DNA of 13,737 bases, taken from the NCBI GenBank assembly GCA_017883495.1, contig JADGNL010000015.1, forward strand, positions 1-13,737. The letters are read 5' to 3'. Source of the stretch: Methanomicrobiales archaeon (GTDB taxonomy: Archaea > Halobacteriota > Methanomicrobia > Methanomicrobiales > Methanospirillaceae). Positions 1 to 5,815 of this stretch are shown one piece after another. The position numbers and the translations under genes were made by a program. Below the pieces are notes generated by a model. The model did not search any database, was not told where the DNA came from, and saw only the letters and a list, made by a program, of their open reading frames with translations. Within the stretch, counting starts at the first letter, position 1. Each line of letters starts with the position of its first letter.

Positions 1-600
1 CCGAACGTGACCGACGCGATGCATCGGACGGGTGCGATGATCGGCGTGGTCGCGCTCTCGCCGGGGCTGCGGATGGCCGGGCCGGCCGTGACGGTCCAGA
101 CGTTTGCCGGCGACTGGGCAAAACCGGTCGAGGCGATCGACGTGTCCCGGCCCGGGGACGTGCTCGTGATCAACAACGACGGCGGCACGCACGTCTCGCC
201 GTGGGGCGAGCTCGCGACCCTCTCCGCGCAGAATCGGGGAATCGCCGGCGTCGTGATCGACGGCTCGGCCCGCGACGTGGACGACATCCGGCGCATGAAC
301 GTCCCGCTCTTCTGCCGCGGCACCTGCCCGAACGCGGGCGAGCCGAAGGGCTTCGGCGAGATCAACACCGAGATCCGGTGCGCGGGCCAGGTCGTGCGGC
401 CCGGTGACTGGATCGTCGGCGACGAGAGCGGCGTGGTCGTGGTCCCGCGCGAGCGAGCGTACGAGGTCGCGCGCCGGGCAGTCATGGTGCGGGAGACCGA
501 GGAGCGGATCCGCGAGGAGATCCGCCGCGGCTCCACGCTCGCGGCGGTCTCCGAGCTCCTCAAGTGGGAGAAGCGGCGCGGTTCAGGCGAAGGCCGATGA
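1..600 (+). CDS. RraA-family domain, 5' truncated; probable C-terminal half of hexulose-6-phosphate synthase/RraA bifunctional protein
   Basis: The reading frame is open from the first base, so the gene starts outside the window. The visible 199 residues are an RraA-like fold (RNase E regulator / HMG-CHA aldolase superfamily). Numbered from the first visible codon, Glu70, then Arg91-Asp92 after exactly 20 residues, then Asp95, match the metal and oxoacid site of active aldolase members, so the site looks intact. Stretches such as AGDWAKPVEAID and PNAGEPKGFGEIN are what I recall from the RraA domain that follows hexulose-6-phosphate synthase in methanogen bifunctional proteins. That enzyme makes or uses ribulose-5-phosphate by the reversed RuMP route. 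The synthase half is not visible, so the fusion is inferred. Archaea lack bacterial RNase E, so a regulator role is unlikely. The 3' end overlaps the convergent ACT gene by 18 bases. Family assignment is firm; precise function is not. Confidence 0.8.
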   Translation, partial: PNVTDAMHRTGAMIGVVALSPGLRMAGPAVTVQTFAGDWAKPVEAIDVSRPGDVLVINNDGGTHVSPWGELATLSAQNRGIAGVVIDGSARDVDDIRRMNVPLFCRGTCPNAGEPKGFGEINTEIRCAGQVVRPGDWIVGDESGVVVVPRERAYEVARRAVMVRETEERIREEIRRGSTLAAVSELLKWEKRRGSGEGR

Positions 601-1017
601 CGGGATCAGGTCCTTGCCAGCGGCCGTGATCGCCGCGATCGCGGCCTCGGGCCGGTCCACGCGAAGGATCAGCACGGCCCCTTCCGGCCCGCTGTAGGCG
701 TAGCTGTACTCGATGTTGATCCCGGCCTCGCCGAGCAGGCGCGCGACCTCGTACAGCCCGCCGGGCTCATCGCGCATCCGGACCGCGATCACGTCCGTGA
801 ACGCGACGTTGAAGCCGTCCTTCGTCAGGCGGTCGTGCGCGCGGACGGGGTGATCGACGAGCGCGCGGACCACGCCGAACCCGCTCGCTTCGGCGATCGA
901 GAACGCGAAGATGTTGACGCGCTCCTCCTCGAGCGCGTGCGCGATCGCGGCCAGCCGGCCGGGCCGGTTCTCGGAGAAGACCGAGATCTGCCGGATGATA
1001 AACTCGTTTGCTGCCAT
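583..1017 (-). CDS. Tandem ACT-domain protein (amino-acid-binding regulator type)
   Basis: This 144-residue protein is two ACT domains and little else. The first spans about residues 6-72 (FSENRPGRLAAIAHALEEE, then VNIFAFSI) and the second about 77-140 (RDEPGGLYEVARLLGEAGIN). ACT domains usually bind amino acids or related ligands at dimer interfaces. No catalytic or DNA-binding domain is attached. It is the last gene of the phenylacetate-CoA ligase operon: its ATG shares one base with the preceding stop (TGATG), and a strong AGGAGG lies 8 bases upstream inside that gene. Similar stand-alone double-ACT proteins sit beside paaK and indolepyruvate ferredoxin oxidoreductase genes in archaea, as I recall. 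A role in sensing aromatic amino acids for this pathway is therefore reasonable but inferred. Its 3' end overlaps the convergent RraA gene. Confidence 0.88.
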   Translation of the reverse strand: MAANEFIIRQISVFSENRPGRLAAIAHALEEERVNIFAFSIAEASGFGVVRALVDHPVRAHDRLTKDGFNVAFTDVIAVRMRDEPGGLYEVARLLGEAGINIEYSYAYSGPEGAVLILRVDRPEAAIAAITAAGKDLIPSSAFA

Positions 1018-2318
1018 CAGAGCACCCTCCTGTCGATCACTCGTTTCGCTTTTCCCTCGAACCGCGGGAGCGAGCCGGGCTCGACGAGCTCGACGTCGAC
1101 CGCGACGTTGAGCGAGTTCCTCAGTTTGTGCGCGACGCCGCGCTGGATCTGCATGAGGTCCGCGATCTTGTCCGAGAAGGCCTCCTTCCGGACCTCGACC
1201 CGGACGAGCATCTCGTCGAGCGCGCCCTTCCGGTCGACCACGATCTGGAAATGTTCGCCGACCTCGGGGATCTCGAGAAGTGCGTGCTCGATCTGGCTCG
1301 GGAAGACATTGATCCCGCGGATGATCAGCATGTCGTCGACCCGTCCCGTGATCCGCTCGATCCGCGGGTGAGCCCGGCCGCAGGGGCAGTCCTCGTCGAT
1401 GATCGAGGTGATATCCCCGATGCGGTACCGGCACATGGGAAGCGCCTCCTTCTGGAGCATGGTGATCACGAGTTCGCCGCGCTCGCCCGGGCCGAGCGGC
1501 TCGCCGCTCTCGGGATCGATCACCTCGATGTATGCGAGGTCGCGCCAGACGTGGATCCCGCGCTGCTCGGCGCACTCGGTGAACATGGGCCCCGAGAGCT
1601 CGCTCGTGCCGTAGATGTCGTAGGCTTTGATCCCGAGCCGCTCCTGGATGTGCCGCCGCATCTGCTCGGACCAGGGCTCGGCCCCGAGGATGCCCGTCCG
1701 GAGCGCGGTGTCGCGCCCGAGGTTGATCCCCATCTTCTCCGCCACCTCGCCGATGTGGAGCAGGTACGACGGCGTGCAGGCGATCGCGGTCGCCCCGAGG
1801 TCCTGCATCAGCTCGACCTGCCGCTCGGTGTTCCCGACCGAGGTCGGGAGCACGGTCGCGCCGATCCGCTCGGCCCCGTAGTGGGCGCCGAGGCCGCCCG
1901 TGAAGAGGCCGTAGCCGTAGCTGACCTGGATCACGTCGCCGCGCCCGAGCCCGATCGAGGTGAAGGCGCGGGCGAGGGACTCGGTCCAGAGCTCGATATC
2001 CTTCTCCGTGTACCCGACGACGGTCGGCTTGCCCGTCGTCCCCGAGGAGACGTGGTAGCGGACCAGCTCCTCGCGCGGGACGGTGAAGAGCCCGGTGGGG
2101 TAGGTGTCCCGGAGGTCCCGTTTGTACATGAACGGCAGCTTCCGGACGTCCTCGAGGGACCGAATGTCGTCGGGGTGGACGTTCGCCTCGCGCATGCGCG
2201 CATGGTACAGCGGCGAAAATGCGTACAGCCGGTAGGCGAGCGTCTTCGCGAGCCGGTACTGGAGCCGGTCGAGCTCGGCCGCCGGCATCTCCTCGAACCG
2301 CGGGTTCCAGGGGCTCAC
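1017..2318 (-). CDS. paaK: Phenylacetate-CoA ligase (AMP-forming), copy 1
   Basis: This 433-residue ANL-superfamily enzyme has the usual PaaK length. It joins an aryl acid to CoA via an acyl-adenylate. Visible motifs are the P-loop SSGTTGKPT (91-99), SYGYGLFTGGLGAHYGAE (133-150), YGTSE (236-240), YRIGD (298-302), the hinge DDMLIIRGINVFP (328-340) and the C-terminal EGKAKR (421-426) with the adenylation lysine. CPCG at 311-314 fits the Cys-containing loop of this group. In methanogens such ligases are thought to activate phenylacetate or indoleacetate for reductive carboxylation by indolepyruvate oxidoreductase to aromatic amino acids; that oxidoreductase is not in view. The GTG start at 2318 is chosen because it overlaps the upstream stop (GTGA) and has AGGAGG 8 bases before it. 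Exact acid substrate is unknown. Confidence 0.93.
   Translation of the reverse strand: MSPWNPRFEEMPAAELDRLQYRLAKTLAYRLYAFSPLYHARMREANVHPDDIRSLEDVRKLPFMYKRDLRDTYPTGLFTVPREELVRYHVSSGTTGKPTVVGYTEKDIELWTESLARAFTSIGLGRGDVIQVSYGYGLFTGGLGAHYGAERIGATVLPTSVGNTERQVELMQDLGATAIACTPSYLLHIGEVAEKMGINLGRDTALRTGILGAEPWSEQMRRHIQERLGIKAYDIYGTSELSGPMFTECAEQRGIHVWRDLAYIEVIDPESGEPLGPGERGELVITMLQKEALPMCRYRIGDITSIIDEDCPCGRAHPRIERITGRVDDMLIIRGINVFPSQIEHALLEIPEVGEHFQIVVDRKGALDEMLVRVEVRKEAFSDKIADLMQIQRGVAHKLRNSLNVAVDVELVEPGSLPRFEGKAKRVIDRRVL
1026..1031 (-). promoter_or_regulatory. Shine-Dalgarno site of ACT gene inside the paaK copy 1 coding end
   Basis: AGGAGG on the minus strand lies 8 bases before the ATG at 1017. 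It is made of the two adjacent Arg codons (AGG AGG) at residues 430-431 of the upstream ligase. It supports the ATG at 1017 as the start and indicates coupled translation. Confidence 0.8.
1283..1340. repeat. Near-identical block shared by the two paaK copies (copy 1 side)
   Basis: By direct alignment, 56 of 58 bases match the block at 2587-2644. It encodes the A8 hinge region of both ligases. Confidence 0.9.
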
Positions 2319-3607
2319 AGGTTTCCCCTCCTGTCGACGACCCGCTTCGCCTTGCCCTCGAACCGCGGCAGGCTTCCCGGCTCGACCAGGCGGACATGGG
2401 TCCGGAGCTCGAGGGCGTCGCGGAGAGCCCGGACGATCTTCGCCTGGAGGCGCGCGAGGTCGGCGAGCTCGCCCGAGAAGTACTGCCGCTTGATCTCGAC
2501 CTCGATCGTCATCTCGTCGAGGTGGCGTTCGTCCCGATCGACGTAGACCATGAACTGGTCGCCGACCTCGGGCAGGGCCATCAGCACGTGCTCGATCTGG
2601 CTCGGGAAGACGTTGATCCCACGGATGATCAGCATGTCGTCGACGCGCCCGGAGAACCGGGCGACGCGCTGGGTCCGGCCGCAGGGGCAGTCGTCCTCGA
2701 GGAGCATGGTGATGTCGCCGGTCCGGTACCGGAGGAGCGGCATGGCCTCCTTCACGAGTGGGGTCACGACGAGTTCGCCGCGCTCGCCCGGTCCGATGGG
2801 CTCGCCCGTGGCCGGGTCGACGATCTCGACCAGGTAACTGTCGTGCCAGATGTGCAGGCCGTCCTGTTCCTGGCACTCGAACGCGACGCCGGGACCGTAG
2901 AGCTCGGAGAGGCCGTAACTGTCGAACGCCGTCACCCCGAGCCGGTCCTGGAGTTCCGTCCGCGTCGCGTCAGACCAGGGCTCGGCGCCGAACATGCCGA
3001 CCCTGAGCGAGGGGAGGTCCGAGCCCATCTCCTCGGCCACCTCGGCGAGGTGCATCGCGTACGACGGCGTGCAGTGAAGCGCGGTCACGCCGAAGTCGTC
3101 GATCATCTCGATCTGCCGCCTGGTATTGCCCGTGCCGGCCGGCACGGTGGTCATGCCGACCTTCTCGGCCCCGTAGTGGAACCCCAGCCCGCCGGTGAAC
3201 ATGCCGTAGTTGACAGAGTTCTGAAAGACGTCGTCGGCCGTGAGACCGACCATGGTCATGTTCCGCGCGATCAGGTCGGACCAATGGTCGAGATCGCCCG
3301 CCGTGTACCCGACGACGGTCGGCTTGCCCGTCGTTCCCGAGGTCGTGTGGATCCGGATCACCTTATTGCGGGGCACGGCGAAGAACCCGAAGGGATAGCC
3401 GTCGCGCAGGTCCTGCTTCTTCGTGAACGGGAGCTTCCGCACGTCGTCGAGCGTCCGGGTCTCCTCGGGGCGGATACCCTCCCGGGCCAGCAGCTCCCGG
3501 TAGAACGGGACGTTCCCGACCCGTTCCAGGGTCGCGCGCAGCCGCCGGAGCTGGAGCGCCTCGAGGTCGGCGGGCCGCATGGTCTCGTGCAATTCGTCCC
3601 AGTACAT
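2315..3607 (-). CDS. paaK: Phenylacetate-CoA ligase (AMP-forming), copy 2
   Basis: A 430-residue paralogue of the next gene and the first of the operon. It carries the P-loop TTSGTTGKPT (88-97), YGLSE (231-235), YRTGD (294-298), the hinge DDMLIIRGINVFPSQIE (323-339) and EGKAKR (417-422), so it should be a competent acyl-adenylate/CoA ligase. Where copy 1 has the common SYGYGLFTGG, this copy has SVNYGMFTGG (131-140), next to the expected aryl-binding pocket, which hints at a different acid. The ATG at 3607 gives the family's usual N-terminus (MYWDELHETM). No clear Shine-Dalgarno precedes it, so a short-leader or leaderless mRNA is possible. The frame is open to an ATG at 3679, but the added 24 residues do not look like the family. 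The stop overlaps the copy 1 GTG by four bases. Confidence 0.92.
   Translation of the reverse strand: MYWDELHETMRPADLEALQLRRLRATLERVGNVPFYRELLAREGIRPEETRTLDDVRKLPFTKKQDLRDGYPFGFFAVPRNKVIRIHTTSGTTGKPTVVGYTAGDLDHWSDLIARNMTMVGLTADDVFQNSVNYGMFTGGLGFHYGAEKVGMTTVPAGTGNTRRQIEMIDDFGVTALHCTPSYAMHLAEVAEEMGSDLPSLRVGMFGAEPWSDATRTELQDRLGVTAFDSYGLSELYGPGVAFECQEQDGLHIWHDSYLVEIVDPATGEPIGPGERGELVVTPLVKEAMPLLRYRTGDITMLLEDDCPCGRTQRVARFSGRVDDMLIIRGINVFPSQIEHVLMALPEVGDQFMVYVDRDERHLDEMTIEVEIKRQYFSGELADLARLQAKIVRALRDALELRTHVRLVEPGSLPRFEGKAKRVVDRRGNL
2327..2332 (-). promoter_or_regulatory. Shine-Dalgarno site of paaK copy 1 inside the paaK copy 2 coding end
   Basis: AGGAGG on the minus strand, 8 bases before the GTG at 2318, formed by the consecutive Arg codons at residues 426-427 of the upstream ligase. 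It decides the GTG start over upstream possibilities in the same open frame. Confidence 0.8.
2587..2644. repeat. Near-identical block shared by the two paaK copies (copy 2 side)
   Basis: Partner of 1283-1340. The only two differences are at positions 2612 (g versus a) and 2621 (a versus g); both are synonymous. Confidence 0.9.
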
Positions 3608-3661
3608 TGGCGTGGACGCGGAGGGAGGCCCCTCTGCGCTCTCCTGCAGTGATCTTTGCGC

Positions 3662-3680
3662 CGTGCTTGCATTAAGCACG
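3662..3680. promoter_or_regulatory. Perfect dyad CGTGCTT-GCATT-AAGCACG between AMP phosphorylase and paaK operon
   Basis: A 7-bp perfect inverted repeat with a 5-base centre lies 5 bases past the AMP phosphorylase stop and 54 bases before the ligase ATG. It could be a hairpin at the end of the phosphorylase mRNA, though no T-run follows. It could also be an operator over a weak TATA-like core (CTTAATGC on the minus strand) for the ligase operon. The sequence alone does not decide. Confidence 0.5.
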
Positions 3681-3685
3681 CGCTT

Positions 3686-5212
3686 CTAGCCGATGTGGTG
3701 CTCGTTCGGGATGCGGTCGAGCACCATCCCCTCGACGAGCACCGGCATCAGGCGGCGCCCCTCCTCGACGGCGAGCTTCAGCCGCCAGGCGCGGTCGGCG
3801 TAGATCGTGAAGATCGGCTGGTGCTTGTCGACCCGTTCGCCGGGCTTGGCGTGGAGCTGGATCCCGGCGCCGTGGTCCTGGGGTGCGCCCGCGAGCCGGG
3901 CGAGCGAGACGAGGGACGGGTTGTTCAGGTTGACCACGTACCCGGCCTCGGGGGCGTTGACCACGTGTGTGAACTCGCCGAGCGGGATCGACGCGGCCGT
4001 CACGGAGGGGTCGCCCCCCTGGACCTCGATGATCTGCTTGAACTTCGCGAGCGCCTTCCCCGACGACAGGAGCTCCTGGGCCATCGCGTAGCCCTCGCCC
4101 TGCGGAGCCTTGCCGGCCATCTCGAAGACGATCCCGGCGAGCGAGAGCGACTTCAGGATCAGCGATTGGGGCTCGGTCGCCCCCTCGAGCACGGCGAGCG
4201 CCTCCTTCACCTCGAGGGCCGGGCCGATCGTGTGGCCGACGGGCGCGTCGCCGTAGGTGATCGCGCACTCGACCCGCATCTTGAGCCGCTCGCCGAGGTC
4301 GATGAACTCGCGGGCGAGCTTGCGCCCCTCGGCGACGTCGGCGATCTTCGTGGTCAGCCCGACCGGGATGTCGATCACGACCAGGTTCGCCCCGACCGCG
4401 AACTTCTTGGCCATGACCGATGCGAGCATCTGGCCGCGCGCGTCGATCTTGAAGGGGTACTCGACCACGATGATCCGGTCGTCGGCCGGCGCGATGTTGG
4501 TCGCGCCCCCCCAGACGATCACGCCGCCGACCTTCTCGGTCATGGTCTGGACCTCCTCGGCCGAGAACTCGACCGGGGCGAGGACCTCCATCAGGTCGGC
4601 CGTACCAGCCGCACCCGTGATCGCACGCGACGAGGTCTTGGGGATCTTGAGCCCCGAGGCCGCGATCACCGGGACCACGATCAGGGAGATCTTGTTGCCG
4701 GGCACGCCGCCGATCGAGTGCTTGTCCACGATCGGCCGGTTCGAGAACGAGAGCCGGCTGCCAGTCTCGACCATGGCGAGGGTCAGGTGTTCGACCTCGT
4801 CCATGTCCATACCGTTGATGTAGTTCGCGGTCACATAGGCCGAGAGCTCGAGGAGCGAGAGGTTGTCGCTGACGATGTCGTTGACGATCGCCCGGGTCTC
4901 CTCGCGCAGGAGCTTGCCCTTGTTCATCTTCTTCTTGATGAATTCGAGCGAGGCGGGCTTGGGCGCCTCCCAGACCTCGACCTCGGCCCCGTCCGTGACC
5001 GCGAGGGCGAGGTGGATCGGTCCGTACAGCCCGATGGTCCCGGGCTCGATCATGACGTCGGTCATATCGATGTGGGCCGGAACAGCCCGCCCGTTCGCGT
5101 GGTTCATCACCCTGAGGCGGTCGCCCTCGACCACGCCGATGTTCCTCGCGTCGTTCCGGTTCAGGAGGACGCCGCGGTCCGCGATGTCCAGGGTCTTTGC
5201 AGTGAGCTTCAT
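3686..5212 (-). CDS. deoA: AMP phosphorylase
   Basis: The 508-residue product matches the length of archaeal AMP phosphorylases (about 500), longer than bacterial thymidine phosphorylase because of an N-terminal extension of about 85 residues, present here. It phosphorolyses AMP to adenine and ribose-1,5-bisphosphate. The latter is isomerised to ribulose-1,5-bisphosphate for form III RubisCO in the archaeal nucleotide route. Motifs are KHSIGGVPGNK (164-174) and the family signature SSRAITGAAGTADLME (194-209). The ATG at 5212 matches the family N-terminus (MKLTAKTLDIADRG). There is no strong Shine-Dalgarno; upstream in-frame GTG/ATG codons would add Arg-rich residues atypical of the family. 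The isomerase and RubisCO genes are not in the window. The gene appears monocistronic, with a TATA-like box about 80 bases upstream. Also annotated as thymidine phosphorylase in databases. Confidence 0.95.
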   Translation of the reverse strand: MKLTAKTLDIADRGVLLNRNDARNIGVVEGDRLRVMNHANGRAVPAHIDMTDVMIEPGTIGLYGPIHLALAVTDGAEVEVWEAPKPASLEFIKKKMNKGKLLREETRAIVNDIVSDNLSLLELSAYVTANYINGMDMDEVEHLTLAMVETGSRLSFSNRPIVDKHSIGGVPGNKISLIVVPVIAASGLKIPKTSSRAITGAAGTADLMEVLAPVEFSAEEVQTMTEKVGGVIVWGGATNIAPADDRIIVVEYPFKIDARGQMLASVMAKKFAVGANLVVIDIPVGLTTKIADVAEGRKLAREFIDLGERLKMRVECAITYGDAPVGHTIGPALEVKEALAVLEGATEPQSLILKSLSLAGIVFEMAGKAPQGEGYAMAQELLSSGKALAKFKQIIEVQGGDPSVTAASIPLGEFTHVVNAPEAGYVVNLNNPSLVSLARLAGAPQDHGAGIQLHAKPGERVDKHQPIFTIYADRAWRLKLAVEEGRRLMPVLVEGMVLDRIPNEHHIG

Positions 5213-5231
5213 GAACGGTCCGTCCTGCCGC

Positions 5232-5262
5232 CGCCGACGGCATCGGCGCTCTCCCTCGAGAG
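5232..5262 (-). other. Two small palindromes in the AMP phosphorylase leader
   Basis: CGCCGA-CGGCA-TCGGCG (5232-5248) and CTCTC-CCTC-GAGAG (5249-5262) lie next to each other, 20-50 bases before the ATG. Both could fold in the predicted leader RNA. No known riboswitch is recognised. Confidence 0.35.
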
Positions 5263-5286
5263 GTAACACGGAGAGGTGGGAACAGG

Positions 5287-5301
5287 GTGCATAAATAGCA
5301 C
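5287..5301 (-). promoter_or_regulatory. TATA-like box within a GTGC-N7-GCAC dyad, AMP phosphorylase promoter
   Basis: On the minus strand TATTTAT (5297-5291) is a plausible TATA box. It predicts transcription from about 5268 and a leader of about 55 bases. The box is flanked by GTGC (5287-5290) and GCAC (5298-5301), a perfect 4-bp dyad that could be an operator. The short arms could arise by chance. Confidence 0.5.
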
Positions 5302-5323
5302 ACGCCTCCTCGAAGGCAAGACC

Positions 5324-5330
5324 TTTATCT
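5324..5330 (+). promoter_or_regulatory. TATA-like box of the small secreted protein gene
   Basis: TTTATCT is centred about 27 bases before the ATG at 5354, the spacing expected for a leaderless archaeal mRNA. No Shine-Dalgarno is present in between, in agreement. Confidence 0.55.
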
Positions 5331-5353
5331 CGCCGCGGGCGACGTATCTATCG

Positions 5354-5815
5354 ATGAGGAAGGTCCTCCTCTGCCTGGTCATGCTTCTTCTTCTCGTAGG
5401 CGGAGCGGCCGCCGCCGAGACGAACCGGTACAGCTACCTCTCCGTCGACCGAGTCGCGATCAACCTCTCTGGCACGGAGGCGACGATCACGGTCGACTAC
5501 CGGATCGACCCGGGCATCCGACCGCTCGTCGCGATCTTCGGCCGGGGCGACCTCTATCAGAAGGTCCGGCGCGTGATCGGGTTCGAGGACACGAGGATCG
5601 TCGAGCTCAGCCTCGACCGGGCCGTGCTCGTAGTCGACAAGGCCTCGATGGACTACGGCGAAGGGTCGTACTGGTTCCCAGCGCACACTTTCGGCGTGGT
5701 CGTGCCGTCGTTCACGGTCTCGAGCCCGCAGGATACGCGGCAGTTCACCCAGACCGATACCTTCCCGCGCGGGATGGGCTACTTCGGGCCATCGACCGCT
5801 CCTGCCTCGACCTGA
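5354..5815 (+). CDS. Small secreted protein of unknown function
   Basis: A 153-residue protein that I do not recognise as a named family. Residues 1-21 form a clear Sec signal peptide: Arg-Lys, then a Leu/Val/Met core, then GGAAAA before Glu-Thr, with likely cleavage near AAA-ET. The mature part looks like a single beta-rich domain with alternating hydrophobic strands (VAINLSGTEATITVDYRI; IVELSLDRAVLVVD). It has no cysteine, no lipobox and no C-terminal anchor, so it may be released or held by other envelope components. The ATG at 5354 is chosen because the signal peptide begins there and a TATA-like box sits about 27 bases before it; the frame stays open further upstream but adds nothing sensible. 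Its last 37 bases overlap the convergent acyltransferase gene. Confidence 0.75.
   Translation: MRKVLLCLVMLLLLVGGAAAAETNRYSYLSVDRVAINLSGTEATITVDYRIDPGIRPLVAIFGRGDLYQKVRRVIGFEDTRIVELSLDRAVLVVDKASMDYGEGSYWFPAHTFGVVVPSFTVSSPQDTRQFTQTDTFPRGMGYFGPSTAPAST

Noticed and set aside
583..2397. One 604-residue minus-strand frame that joins Arg/Pro-rich sequence to the ACT protein
   Set aside because: The upstream 460 residues are the wrong frame of the ligase gene. The real ACT protein starts at 1017 with its own Shine-Dalgarno site.
1008..2546. Long open plus-strand frame (512 residues) across the ligase genes
   Set aside because: It is the antisense shadow of the ligases in GC-rich DNA: Asp/Arg/Leu/Val-rich without domain motifs, while the minus strand shows complete PaaK enzymes.
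3608..3679. N-terminal extension of paaK copy 2 to the ATG at 3679
   Set aside because: The 24 extra residues (MLNASTAQRSLQ...) are atypical of PaaK and would put the 7-bp dyad inside the coding region; kept only as an alternative.
3656..5266. Plus-strand frame of 536 residues opposite AMP phosphorylase
   Set aside because: Low-complexity Asp/His/Leu/Arg composition, typical of antisense shadow; the minus-strand protein carries full family signatures.
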